Shown: piece after piece, positions 48,624 through 59,164 of the stretch | How the letters are laid out: the number at the start of each line of letters is the position of its first letter | Numbering within the stretch: position 1 is the first letter of the stretch | Assembly (NCBI GenBank): GCA_024741835.1 | Contig: JAENRP010000101.1 | Location: forward strand, 62,001 to 126,000 | From: Diplocarpon mali | Lineage: Eukaryota > Ascomycota > Leotiomycetes > Helotiales > Drepanopezizaceae | Direction of reading: 5' to 3' | DNA: 64,000 bases | Program-made: the position numbers and the translations under genes | Notes under the pieces: model-generated | What the model was told of the DNA's origin: nothing | The model's input: the letters and a program-made list of their open reading frames with translations, nothing else | Databases searched by the model: none

Positions 48624-50520
48624 ATGAAGTGGTTCAAGAGGAAGACCAAGACAGGGCGCTCGCGAGAGCCGCAAGAAGCTCTGGAAGATACGCGCATCTA
48701 CGCACAGAGTGCCGCCGCGACTGTGTCGAGCTGGACCCTGGCCAAGCTGGACAGGCACGTCCTGGAGCGCATCTTCGCCTTCGTGTGCCCGCACGCCATG
48801 GACGAGACCTACGAGAGCTGCGAGGATTCGGCCGCGGAGGACGCGTGCATGCTATGCGACCTGCGCGATCTGGCGCATTGCGCGCAAGTCTCGCGGAAGT
48901 GGAGGGCGGCGGCTGTCAATGTCTTGTGAGTTTCCCTCCTCCCCTCCCCTCGCTGCTGCGTCGGAGCGGCGCTGACCTGGCATCGGCAGATACCACAGCA
49001 TTCGCATCGATGCCGTCCACTACTGTGCCCTCGAGGATACCCTGGCCGAGAAGCGCAAACGTCGATCGTTCATGCGGCACAACCAGGAACCCGAAGACAC
49101 CGCGGCCGCGAGGCTGAAGCTTCTGGGGAGGACTCTGCACGAGAACAAGGGGGGCTTCGCGTTGAAGGTTCAGTTCCTCAAAACACCATACATGACCCGC
49201 GAGACATGCAAGGCAGACCTTGCGCGCTCGGTATCCTGCTGCCCAAACCTGCGGTACCTCGATCTCCCGGAAGGGGTCTTCCAGGACGATCCGTCTTGCG
49301 CCACCCTCAAGCAGGAGGTTCAAGGAAGATGTCCTGAGTTGCGGAAGATGTCGTATGTCAGAGGTGCCGAGCGTGGACTGGAGATGCTGGCCAGCGGACA
49401 CATGTGGCCGAATCTCGAGGCCTTGGAGCTTGGGAAGCTGGACATCGATCCCACGATTCTACGAAAAGCCCTGGGCTCGTTCCCACGCCTGCGCGCTCTG
49501 AAGGTGTCCGGGATGGTCTCCTTCCACGATCTGGTCTTCCAGCACAGCGACTACCTGCCTCCGTTCCCTCCTCTGACGGAAATGATCTTCGACAACACCC
49601 CCAACCTCACCGCAGATGGCCTAGCCGCCTATCTCGCGCGCTCCGAAACACAAGATTCCCTCAAGAGCCTCTCCTTGAAATCCACTGGCATCCGCCCACC
49701 CACCCTGCAGAAAATTCTCTCCCTGGCACCCAAGCTGGAACGCCTCTCCATCACCGAGACGGTTTCCAGCCCTTTCCCCGCTGGAGACGTCCCGGCCCTC
49801 TCGTCCGGATCACTCAAAACCTTCCACTTCGAAATCACATCTGCCACGTCGGCCAATGCCTACCTCAATACCACAGCCAGCCACTACGAGTACTTGACGA
49901 GGTCTCTCGTCTCTGGAGGGCTTCCGTCTCTGGACGAGCTCTACGTCCGAGGTGAGCGGGTCGCAGAGGCGTCAACTTTGTATGTGCTGATGGCCAGACA
50001 GACCCCGATTTTGCCGATAGCCTCCTCGACCTCGCACCGCCTCAACCAGGCTTTGCCACCAACCCCGACAACTTCCTTGCCCCGCCTCCCAACCCATTCG
50101 GCGGCCAGAACCCCAACCGCTTCAGCTCCAACAACCCATTTGCTAAGATGCAGCCGGCGTACGCCCGTCTCCCTCTCCTCCCCCTGACCCAGCACTAATG
50201 TCTTCTCCAGGCCCGGCCTCAAGCAAGAGCTCCAAGTCTACAGCAAGGGCCTCGACGAGATGGAATGGAATTTCTCCACGGTGCAGCGCCCAGCCGGCGG
50301 CCAACGATGCGGCACCGGGACGACGCCCCGCCCTGTCAGCAGCTACGGTCTCAGCGACAGCATGGGCAAAAACTGGAACAGCACCTACGCCGGCGCCCGC
50401 CGGAGTGTCATCGTCGGGAACGGATCCGGAGGCTTCCTCGCTGTTCCCTCGGACGACGGTCGGCCGAGCAGCTCTGCAGGCGAGAAGAAGCGGGGCAGCC
50501 AGTACAACATGTGGCGATGA
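48624..50520 (+). CDS. F-box protein with leucine-rich repeat-like region (576 aa, four exons)
   Basis: Exons are 48624-48925, 48990-49951, 50002-50158 and 50211-50520. All phases agree and donors are GTGAGT, GTGAGC and GTACGC. The F-box lies at residues ~37-105 (WTLAKLDRHVLERIFAFV, then LRDLAHCAQVSRKWRAAAVN and LYHSIRID across the first intron), with an acidic insert between the two halves. Residues ~110-420 hold Leu-rich segments (CPNLRYLDLPEGVF, MWPNLEALELGKLDI, FPRLRALKVSG, LKSLSLKSTGI, APKLERLSITE), suggesting a curved solenoid for substrate binding. The C-terminus is Pro/Asn/Gly-rich with two NPF motifs. It likely bridges substrates to an SCF ubiquitin ligase through Skp1; the substrate is unknown. 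The start was chosen at the first ATG, with a K/R-rich N-terminus. Confidence 0.82.
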
Positions 50521-50873
50521 CAACAAATCGAGCCGAGCATCGAGCCCGAACAGCACACCCGCTCGGCGGGCATCCTCGCGGGGCTGTGAGTATGCGGGCA
50601 GGCGGGACAGGATCTGGGGAGCGGGTAAGAGGTATTGCATGGAGACAACACCGACGAGTTACGATTTCTTTGTCGCTAAGAATGGCGGTTTTTGGTTTAT
50701 TTTCAGTCACGTCCTTGCTCTCGGGTCGCAGAGGCTTGGAATTCACTTGATGCAGTGTAGGTATACCCCCCTGGCGAGCACAAATACTATGATGTTTTCC
50801 GAAGCTCTGGAGCTTCCACCTGAATCAGGAGTAGGCTGTTCCACCGCGTACCGGCCCCAGTCTCTCTTGGAGT

Positions 50874-50890
50874 CGCGCGCGCGCGCGCGC
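50874..50890. repeat. (CG)n dinucleotide run
   Basis: Seventeen consecutive alternating C and G bases, a Z-DNA-prone sequence, in the 3' flank of the F-box gene. Confidence 0.85.
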
Positions 50891-52058
50891 TCCGAAGCAC
50901 GCCTCAGTCGAAACCCCAGTCCATGAGCCTGCCGGCCCAGACGCCATGCCATCAAGATGGCGATGGTCCCGTATGAAAAGCACCGCCAGCGGGAGCTCCG
51001 TGCACTACGACGTGCAACAAAAAAAAAAAGACACAGAACCCATCTTGCCCTCGCGGAACATGTCGTCCAGCTCCGCCCTTCGCCGGCGTGTCTCGTCCAC
51101 GTCCTCTGCTGCGGATCTCCAGTAGTTTGGGTTTGCGGCACTGGACAGTCCGGAGGACGGTAGTCAACGACCGCGCCGCGACACGTGATCAGGCTCCCGA
51201 ATTCCCACGAGCCTCGCACCAAACTCGCCTCTTGTACGCATGCGAGAAGGCCGGATCGCTACAGTGTAGGAGAAACCTTTCCGCAAACAACAGGCCTTTG
51301 GCTCGAAGTTCGGTGCGCCGATGGGTTGTCTCCGACGTTGGCTGTACCAAGCAGTGCCGTGTGGCCTGGTTGCAGGACCGGACATGGTCCCGCTCTCCTC
51401 CACCCGTCGCCGTCACCTCCAGCGCAGAATCGACGCCGGATGGCGCTTTGCAACGAAGACCTGAGTTGCGGTAGGGTCAGATGCGGGAGATGGGCAGTTC
51501 CCAACCGAGCCCATCCCGCCGACGGATCAGCGCGGCCACGGCGACGTGGGCAGAAGCGCATCTCCCTCTCCATACACGCTCTGCTCGGTAGGCCTCTGTC
51601 GTAGGTGAGACGCAGGCTCGCAAGGCCCCCCCGCCTGGTGGCAGCGCAAGGCGTCTACTCGCTCGTCCGGGCTGCACGTCACGTGGCAAAACACCCCCAT
51701 ATGTCCGGCTCTGCAGCCACACGCACGGCGAGAGGACCCCCTCGGATCACGTCCCTCGGCGGGAGAGAAGCAAAGGGCGCGAGAGCTGCCTCGCGGAAGA
51801 TCCGCGGAGAGAGGTGGGTAAGTCGGCACACCGGCGCTGCTCGTCGTTTTCCCAGCCCCTCGCTTGGCTTGCCGACACGAGCGGGTCCTGGGTCCCGATT
51901 GGGGGTTTTGAGGATCACTCCGAGAGGAAGCAGGCCAGCTTGGGCTTTTGTGTTTGGTCTTGTTGCAGCTCCCGCGTGGCAGAGGCCTGGATCGCGCCTA
52001 CAAGGTTGCGATTGAACACAGATGCAGATGTCTTTCTCCTGGCGTGGAGAGAGAAAGG

Positions 52059-52278
52059 NNNNNNNNNNNNNNNNNNNNNNNNNNNNNNNNNNNNNNNNNN
52101 NNNNNNNNNNNNNNNNNNNNNNNNNNNNNNNNNNNNNNNNNNNNNNNNNNNNNNNNNNNNNNNNNNNNNNNNNNNNNNNNNNNNNNNNNNNNNNNNNNNN
52201 NNNNNNNNNNNNNNNNNNNNNNNNNNNNNNNNNNNNNNNNNNNNNNNNNNNNNNNNNNNNNNNNNNNNNNNNNNNNNN
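52059..52278. other. Assembly gap (220 N)
   Basis: N run between the F-box gene and the methyltransferase-domain gene. Open frames that appear to cross it are artefacts. Confidence 1.
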
Positions 52279-52767
52279 GACGCCGACTCGCGACTCGCGC
52301 CGTTTTCTAATGGGTCATGGATATCGATTGCTTGGTATCTATATTACTGTCGCCTTCCGATCCTTCAAGGTCGTTTTTGAGAGGGGTCAGACCTGAGCAG
52401 TACGTCTCGCGCTAGAAAAACAAAAACACCAACGACCGTAGCGCTGGAAAACTCCATTTCGCATGTCCCTATCGTACTCATATCCACGGCGGGCAACCTG
52501 GGGTCGTCGCAGGCTCATCGCAGGTTGCGTCTCCTGCTTTACAGGCAAGCGACTGGCTGACTGGAGGGGGGGATCTCCCCGTGGGTGTTCTGCGGTATGG
52601 TGCCGGTTCCTTGCCTGCTCCCGCCACGTCTGCTCGTCCTCTTTCCTGCATGCGAAGGAGGTGGGTTATCCGAGGTCGGCACCTCGAGCGTTTGCACGGC
52701 CCGTGTCGTCGAAACCGCCCCGACAGAGGGGGCTGGGACGGCTTCTTGACTGCCATCTCCGAAGGCT

Positions 52768-54591
52768 TCATCTCTTGATCCCCACGACGACCAGATTTCT
52801 CGGGCTCAAGCCGTAGTCAAACACGGGCTCGACCCAGGCTTCGCCAACGCCATCCTGCTCCTTCAGCCAGAGCCACCTATCCGTCGCGATCAGACTCTCC
52901 ACAACTCCCGCGCTGAATGCCATCAGACTCCACGTGACGCTTAGCTCTTTCTTTAGTCTTCCGTACCGCTCGGCATAATCCTCGATCTGCTCGTCCGTGA
53001 TAGCCTTCATCTGCTCGCTGACCTTGCCGCCCCTCTCGGGGTCGTTGGCCAGCTTGGCCAGAGCACCTCTGAGGTAAGATTTGAAATTCCCGTGACAGCT
53101 TTTTCGCAGAGAACCGACGATGACTGGCTCCGTGCTCTCCAGGTTGTTAGATGGCGCCCCGTCCTCCTGGTTGGGCTGTAGCTTCTTCACCACGCCAAAG
53201 TCCAAGAAGACTTTCTGAAGAAGGGCGCGGTAAAAATGTCGCGTGAAGAACGAGTCGCTCTCCTTTTCTGTCCAGTTCAGGGGCGCTTGAACGGCCATCA
53301 TACGGGCGGTGATGTTGAGCCGTATGCCATCACCGTTGTAGGTGGCCACTTTCTCGCTCATAGGAAACCCGTGAGGATCGCAGTTGGTTGCTTTCCGAAA
53401 GGGGCCTGTGGAGTTGATGGCGCGCAAGTTCGGGCGCAGCAGAGGGAGCTTGTAAGTTGGAGGACCGAGACGCTCGGTCATGAGGTTGTAGCAGCATCCT
53501 ACGATGGCCACGGCGTGGACAGAGGGGTTGAGCAGCAGTGAGCGGATGCCGTGGTGTGAGAGGTTACCGCAGGAATGGATTGAGACGGCCATCAGCCGGG
53601 TCTCTCTGCTTTGAGATTTTGATATGTCTTCAATCACATCCGGCGGCGGAGGATTTTCGGCGTCTGCACTGACAATTCGGACGTCTCCAGACGGAGCAGC
53701 TATCTTCAGTTTCTCAATCTGCTCCACGACATTTGACAGATCGCCGTCCTGTACCGTATGCTCCACATACTGGATATATCCCTTCCCATGAGCCGGAGTG
53801 TAAATGGTCGCCAGATCTCTGATCGGTCTCAGGTCTACCGTGTTCTCCGGTGGTGCGTGCTGCGGTTTCGCCGCTTTCTTCACAGCCTTGTCTTTTGACT
53901 GCTCAGCCCGCGTCATTGAGCTCTGCACCATACGGTACATCTTCTTGTTTCTCATGACTTTCTCCCTCTCTGCAAAGCCAGCTAGAACATCCATACCCTT
54001 AGCACCGGTAATGTTGTGCTCCCTAGACTCCACGGCGACAATGTGCTTGTGGTAAGGTGGGCAGGCCAACGCTCGTCCGAGATAGTTTTGACCACTCCCA
54101 AAGTCCACATAGTGCGTGATCTCGCTCCCCGTCCTCTCGCTCACCGAGTCTGCCACTCTGACAACATAATCCGCAAAGTTCCCCACCTCGTGGATCTTCT
54201 TCGGAATCATGCCCACGGCAACGTGCGCTGGCAACTTCGTCTCTTTCCCCTCCCTCTTCGCAACTCCACGTCGAAGGGAATGCTTCCTGATCTCCTTGAT
54301 GTACGCGATCAAGCTCTCCGGCGCGTCGTCATCTCTCGCTTTCTCCAAATCGTCGCGCATCAGAAAATCAAGGAGATCCATGGAGTCACGTGCTAGCAGC
54401 CATTCTCTCCATTCCGCCGGGATGGCAGTATGATAGAGGCTGGGTTCGCGAGTGAAGAAGTCGAGTATGTGGACACCTCCGCAGAGAGTCTGGAAGATTG
54501 TCGAGGCGGCAGAGAATTCGAGCAGGGAGTCCACGTATTCGTCCGCACATTTGAAATCCGAAGAGAAAGGGAGAGGTGTGGTCGGGGCCAT
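52768..54591 (-). CDS. METTL25-type methyltransferase-domain protein (607 aa)
   Basis: Single-exon frame. I choose the ATG at 54591 (MAPTTPLPF), because the region after it reads as the family N-terminus (LCGGVHILDFFTREPSLY at ~36-53). The 31 residues upstream from the ATG at 54684 are basic and unlike it. The SAM-binding motif I is VDFGSGQNYLGRAL at ~162-175, followed by the acidic strand VAVESRE at ~185-191. Later IHSCGNLSHHGIRSLL (~338-353) and VGCCYNLMTE (~364-373) correspond to conserved segments of METTL25/RRNAD1-like proteins (methyltransferase domain family 32). Substrate and cofactor use are unproven for most of these proteins; a nuclear or cytosolic RNA or protein methyltransferase role is plausible. 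It is intact, with balanced codon usage and no RIP damage. Confidence 0.85.
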   Translation of the reverse strand: MAPTTPLPFSSDFKCADEYVDSLLEFSAASTIFQTLCGGVHILDFFTREPSLYHTAIPAEWREWLLARDSMDLLDFLMRDDLEKARDDDAPESLIAYIKEIRKHSLRRGVAKREGKETKLPAHVAVGMIPKKIHEVGNFADYVVRVADSVSERTGSEITHYVDFGSGQNYLGRALACPPYHKHIVAVESREHNITGAKGMDVLAGFAEREKVMRNKKMYRMVQSSMTRAEQSKDKAVKKAAKPQHAPPENTVDLRPIRDLATIYTPAHGKGYIQYVEHTVQDGDLSNVVEQIEKLKIAAPSGDVRIVSADAENPPPPDVIEDISKSQSRETRLMAVSIHSCGNLSHHGIRSLLLNPSVHAVAIVGCCYNLMTERLGPPTYKLPLLRPNLRAINSTGPFRKATNCDPHGFPMSEKVATYNGDGIRLNITARMMAVQAPLNWTEKESDSFFTRHFYRALLQKVFLDFGVVKKLQPNQEDGAPSNNLESTEPVIVGSLRKSCHGNFKSYLRGALAKLANDPERGGKVSEQMKAITDEQIEDYAERYGRLKKELSVTWSLMAFSAGVVESLIATDRWLWLKEQDGVGEAWVEPVFDYGLSPRNLVVVGIKR

Positions 54592-55075
54592 GCTAGGTGG
54601 CAAGTGCGCGACCGATCTCAGTGATTTCAGGAAGAGACTCGTACGAGTCGATGTTGAGGTTGGGCGTGGGAAGCTGAACCGCATCTGGATCGGGGTTTGG
54701 AGTCGCGACCAGTGGACTTCGTTTTAACAAAATTTTCGCCCCATGACTTTTAGCGAGATTTATATTGAGCTCATCAAGCAAGCTCTGTGGCCGGGAGATA
54801 TGAAGCCGATGTAAGCAGAGTCTTGAAGTAGGTCTGGGTTTATGTATATAGCCAGGCTTGGGCTTGGACCTAAAGTACAATTTGAGCTCTTGCTGAGATC
54901 AATAACTGCGTCACGTGACAAGGTTCCCATTACCAAGCCCTTCACGCACCACGCTCAGTCTTTTTGAGGTCAATTCAACCCAGAAACTTGTATTTCTATT
55001 TTTGCGGGTCGAGCATCAACAGAATTCGGCCCGAAATTCATCACATATTCATTCTAATTGCATTCAGAGTGCTCA

Positions 55076-55221
55076 CTACTTGGTCGCAGCAATCTTCAGG
55101 CTTATTTGCAATCCAATCCTCGATAGGCTCACGCAGCAAAAACAGGGTTTCTCATGGTATCGAGTTGCTGTTGAACTTGAAGAGGTGGCAAAGCTTACGG
55201 AGTGGTCCTGCTCAACTTTAC
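55076..55221 (-). pseudogene. Downstream fragment of a gene split by the LTR element
   Basis: If the element at 55222-56976 and one copy of TTTAC are removed, the reading frame of 56977-57237 continues uninterrupted here for 46 further codons (VEQDHSVSFATSSS and onward) to a TAG at 55078-55076. Alternatively the junction GTAAAG was a splice donor and this is intron. Function unknown. Confidence 0.4.
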
Positions 55222-55322
55222 TGACAGAATCTAAAGGTGTAGATTCTGAGTTCTATGGAGCTGTAGGAGTATATATATACAAGGTATGCTTAGTATGCTT
55301 ACTAAGCCTTAGTCTCCGTACC
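55222..55322 (-). repeat. Truncated LTR at the 3' (left) end of the chimeric element
   Basis: Matches the other LTR from TGACAGAATC up to the heptamer ccgtacc (55316-55322), then switches into RT-derived sequence instead of continuing to the LTR terminus. Confidence 0.8.
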
Positions 55323-55383
55323 ATTCCAAATCTACGAAGAATCTTCTTAATATAGTCTGTTTGATGGATTCGTAGCGTTCTAG
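55316..55383 (-). repeat. Duplicated 68-bp RT fragment, copy 1
   Basis: A near-identical copy of 55612-55679 (both start ccgtaccattccaaatct and end gttctag). Copy 1 is placed between the RNase H piece and the LTR. Confidence 0.85.
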
Positions 55384-55611
55384 CCTTGCTTGTTCACTAC
55401 TTAGAGAAGTAGATTTTTGCCTATTCGCGGCCCAGCTAACAACTCCTCCATTGTATATAATAAGCCAGCCTTGAAATGACTTCCTATCGTTCTCTGTAGC
55501 CCAAGTGGCATCTGTATATGCGTCGAATTGATTTGCTTCGCCTTTGCCATATGTAATTCCATCTTCGGCAGTCTTTTGTAGGTATCGTAGGAGGGGTTTC
55601 GTAGCTTGGAG

Positions 55612-55679
55612 CCGTACCATTCCAAATCTATTAAGAATCTTCTTAATATAGTCTGTTTGATGAATTCGTAGCGTTCTAG
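55612..55679 (-). repeat. Duplicated 68-bp RT fragment, copy 2
   Basis: Copy 2 is in its natural place upstream (element-sense) of the RNase H remnant and encodes YIKKILNRFGM. Confidence 0.85.
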
Positions 55680-56841
55680 AATCGCAACGATTGTCTCTTG
55701 CCAGTTCATAGGAGTAGTTTTGAGATCTCTGTTTCTTTGCTGACTCCATAGGCCCTTTGTAAGATTCGGAACAGCTGCGCAGCCGTCTCAATTTGTCCGA
55801 CAGATCCTTTTATGAGCCGATCTCGGATTAAGCTTCGGGCGTCCCCTGTCGTCAAACTGGCGGCATATGCCAAGGCGACCGATTCGTCGGGGAACTCCGT
55901 ATAATTAACCTTCATCTTCTGCTGCATATCGAAGATCCAGTCCTCGACCTTTACATCTCCTTTGCCTAAGAAGGGGTTCGGATCTTTGATCTTTGCTAGG
56001 CGGACCCGGCGACCAGGTTCAGGGGTTCGACTCTGTCCTCCGAAATCAGGGGTATTGGAGTAGGGTTCCCTTTCGACAGGCTGTCTAGGCTGGGCGGTGG
56101 GGGGATCTCTGTAGGGATTTTCGAGGAGAGGTCGGCTTCGTAGAGTAGGGGTAGCCACATTCCGACTCTTGGGAGACCATTGAGCATCTGCTTTCTTATT
56201 TGGCTGTCGGTAGGAGGGTTGCTATAGCCTTGGAGGAGAGCTTGAATACTCTCGAGTCGTAGAACGTAGTCTTTGAACGACTCGGAGTAGGGAATATACC
56301 TAGCCTTATAGAACTTCTTAATCAAGTTCATATAAGACTCAGAGTTCTCAACAAGTTTGCTCTCTCCTTCTCTAAGAGCATTCCAAAGAGCGTAAGCGTC
56401 GTCGGCAATGATATGACTTCGATACTTCTTGCTAAGGCTAGAGGTAAGGCTTTTAGCTATAGTAGCTATAGCCTCCTAGTTCTTTTTCTCCCATTTACCA
56501 TCAGATTTGGCGGGTTTCTAAGGAATAGGGCCGACAGCCTATGAGAGACAGCCATTTATAGCTAGGTTTTGAATGGCGGTTGGTTCCCATTCCCAGTAGT
56601 TGGACTAATCGAGCTTGATTTCAGCGTCGTTGTTCTTAGTGATCTTCTCAGCTATTATATCGAGTTGGGGTTATAGTTAAAAAGGGGTAAAGAATAGGGG
56701 TAAAGGGAAAGAAGGTATATATGTGTAAGGGTATATATAAAGAGGTATTATATAGTTGTGTTTGCTAAAAAGCAGGTTCGAGAGTTCTTTCCAATTAATG
56801 AGATTGATTAAGTTGTTAATAGATTCTAGGAATTGCTACTA

Positions 56842-56976
56842 TTACAGAATCTAAAGATGTAGATTCTGAGTTCTGTAGAGCTATAGGAGTATATATATAC
56901 AAGGTATGCTTAGTATGCTTACTAAGCCTTAGTCTCCGTTCCGTACGCAATCTCCGTACCTTGTATATTTCTAATA
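56842..56976 (-). repeat. Complete LTR at the 5' (right) end of the chimeric element
   Basis: A ~135-bp LTR of the same family as the two solo LTRs. It contains a partial internal repeat of ccgtacg/ccgtacc and ends ttgtatatttctaata next to TTTAC. Confidence 0.85.
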
Positions 56977-57590
56977 TTTACCGAGGCCGAGAGCCCCGTA
57001 CGTATCGTGAACCATTAACTGCAGCAATCCAAAAAGTGCTACAAGGCCTCTCTGCTTCGCGCCGGGGAGCCTTCCAGCCTTACCGTCAACGCCAGCTGAG
57101 TCCAGAATCGCCGCGGTGACCAGGCCGAGATATTCTCGATCGCCTGCTCCAGCGGCCATGCCGAGAGCCTTCTCGCAGTCCGAGATGAGTGACTGCACGC
57201 ATCTCCCTGTGTCTGTCTTGGAACAGAACAGAGGCATCCGGGCACCTAAGTCTACCGGCGTTATGGGATTATAGATTTCGGACCCTGCAGGGGTCGGGTC
57301 TAGGAATCGAGGGATATGCTCTGTGAAAACTGCGAGTTAGAAGTCCGGCGGGAATGGCAAGGGAGCGGATATAGTCTTCGACGAAGGCGTTGCTGTTGAT
57401 TACACAATGTCTGTAATCTTCTTTTTAGTCAGTGAGTGAGGTGGACCAACATGAGGAGCTGAGCGCATGAGGTGCCACCTACTTGTGGTGACAATTGGAA
57501 GGATGCTCCAGATGAGGTGTTGGATGTCAAGTTTCGCAAAGTGGTTTATCAGGCTTAAGTGCTATAAAAGTGAGAAGCAAATCTCTGACA
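56977..57590 (-). pseudogene. Decaying unidentified gene interrupted by the chimeric element
   Basis: Minus-strand coding-like islands: ~57560-57440 (HFAKLDIQHLIWSILPIV and onward), 57410-~57333 (HCVINSNAFVEDYIRSLAIP), then a one-base frame change near 57332 and a clean frame to the insertion point at 56981. The latter includes VFTEHIPRFLDPTPAGSEIY, MPLFCSKTDTGRCVQSLI and LVTAAILDSAGVDGKAGRLP. The element's target duplication lies in or at the edge of this coding frame, so the gene is split. I do not recognise the family. Possible introns make the exon model uncertain, and the 5' end is unknown. Confidence 0.45.
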
Positions 57591-59164
57591 CATTGGCAAT
57601 ATATTCCTTTCATGGACTTCTATATCCTTGTCTAGGACCTCCTGCTGATGGGTGCCTGCTAAAAAAGTGTGAGCATCTCTCAACGCTGTCATTAGAGATT
57701 TCCTGTCATTCAAAGGTCAGCCTTCTGTAATTTGACATTGTCTGGATATTCTCACTGGAACTGGCTCTGACCAATGAGGCCTCTTTTTTTGGCAAGAGCC
57801 GCTTCTTTTAGCTTCGCTGGGTCTCTCGCGATGCCGTGAATCTGATACTGTTCTGAGAGAAGGGAGTAATCCAGGTTAAGTGGACAACAGACCCTTCTTG
57901 CTGGCCGGTGGCACAAGGTACCACATGAATAGACTTTGAGGTCATTGAGACTACTTAGGTGAACTTGATAATGGATTATGGGATGTTTTTAGCTTTTTAA
58001 AGGACGATACCCTAAGCTCGCTAGTAGGAGCCAAAGTCTACGGCGGCACCAGCTGAAGTCTTGTATGAGAGTTCGAGCACTATGATTCGATATCAAGATA
58101 TATTTCAGCTATATTAGCGACGCAGGCTTCTTCATCGAGCCTCAGCTCCTGGATACTCAATTTCAGATTGAGTCAGAGGTTGTTGTACCCAGGCGGACAA
58201 AGTTGAGACGAAAAACGCCATAACCAAAACTCTGCCAGGACTGATTCTTCCCGTCCGGAATCCAGATGCCCAGAAGCTGTACGGATTTGTCCAAAAGTAC
58301 AATACGCCTGACAAATAATTTTCAGCTGGGCTGTTTGGTTGGCAAATGGCCCTTTTGTAGTGCTGAGGCACTTTGTAGTGATGCAATACATATAATACAA
58401 GTATGCGCGGAGCTGAAGGGGCAACCATGAGTCGCTGAGTAGCGTAGCTGTGATCTTTGATTCTAGGAATGATGTTGGAGAAAGAAAGATGTCCGAGTAA
58501 AGCAGAAGCCAAATTCACTCGTCTGACACACACACTCCGGGGTGCGAATATCTTACTCGAAGTTGCCTCGCTTAATGATATTTACACCCCACTGCTGAGA
58601 ATAACAACGGTTAGATCCTCGCCATTTGCCCCTTTTATATTCACATCGAGCAATAAATTGGACCCTCTGCAGCAATTACGGACTCATAGCAAGAAAACTC
58701 AGGATAAATTGTTCAAAGCATCCCCGAGAGGATGGCTCTATCCTGTGTCTAATCTATCTTCCCAGGACTCGTCCTCTGTACCTTTGCTGCCACTTGTTCT
58801 CGTTCCGTCCTGATCACTCCTTTTCAGATAAGCACACTGCCTCTTCCACCAGAAAGTAGAATCCCCATCCGCCCCCGCCGGCGCGCTGCTGAATGCGAAA
58901 ACCAGCGCCTAAAATAAATGAAATGAAATGATACTCCAAGGCAGCAAAAAACCTTGGATGTGTAGAGATCCTGATGTAGAGTGAACGCCGATCATGAAAT
59001 CATGATGTTTGAGAAGAAGAAACCACAATTTTGGGTATCTGGACTCAATGTTGGACTTTGAAATAGGTAGTTGCCTGACAGCTATCCCACTGCTGAAAGA
59101 CATTTCCCATCCCCTACAGCTGTGTATGAAACCTGTGTCTAGGACCCTCAGATATGTGGCAATT
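57591..59164. other. Intergenic stretch
   Basis: No supported gene. Short open frames at 58132-58533 (minus) and 58457-58813 (plus) show no motif. A coding-like fragment (THQQEVLDKDIEVHERNILP) near 57660-57600 on the minus strand may be an upstream exon of the broken gene. Confidence 0.4.

Larger units (their letters stand above)
50521..52767. other. GC-rich intergenic stretch with assembly gap
   Basis: It lies between the 3' ends of two convergent genes (F-box gene, plus; methyltransferase-domain gene, minus). Overlapping open frames on both strands show no motif or reliable starts. Simple repeats include a CG run at 50874-50890 and an A run near 51019. Nothing further can be supported. Confidence 0.5.
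55222..56976 (-). mobile_element. Rearranged chimeric LTR retroelement (non-autonomous)
   Basis: A 1,755-bp element with target duplication TTTAC (55217-55221 and 56977-56981). Its element-sense is minus. The 5' LTR is ~56842-56976 and the 3' end carries a truncated LTR (55222-~55322). Element-sense order of the interior is: copia-type gag (~56640-56160; FYKARYIPYSESFKDYVLRL); a gag segment of gypsy type (~56100-55740; DPNPFLGKGDVKVEDWIFDM, then VALAYAASLTTGDARSLI); an RT thumb fragment (YIKKILNRFGM, ~55650); and a copia RNase H piece (YTDATWA, SLSSEQA; ~55600-55390). Most of protease, integrase and RT is missing, so it would depend on a helper. A 68-bp RT segment occurs twice (55316-55383 and 55612-55679). 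Confidence 0.8.

Noticed and set aside
48104..48697. 197-codon minus frame upstream of the F-box gene
   Set aside because: No motif and overlaps the F-box gene start on the opposite strand.
50198..50926. 242-codon plus frame and several minus frames over the last F-box exon
   Set aside because: Shadows of the spliced F-box gene; codon phase and Leu-rich pattern favour the gene model.
51814..52396. Open frames crossing the N gap
   Set aside because: Their length comes from undetermined bases translated as X.
54592..54684. N-terminal extension of the METTL25-type protein from the ATG at 54684
   Set aside because: The 31 extra residues are basic and Ser/Thr-rich, unlike the family; homologous sequence begins after the ATG at 54591. 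A mitochondrial-targeting isoform cannot be ruled out.
54593..54880. Apparent 95-codon upstream ORF ending one base before the methyltransferase-domain gene's ATG
   Set aside because: Its first codon is TTG and no ATG occurs in the frame, so it is not a credible uORF.
56740..56800. Possible tRNA B box (ggttcgaga) on the plus strand
   Set aside because: No A box, acceptor stem or anticodon arm can be arranged around it; it lies in retroelement leader sequence.
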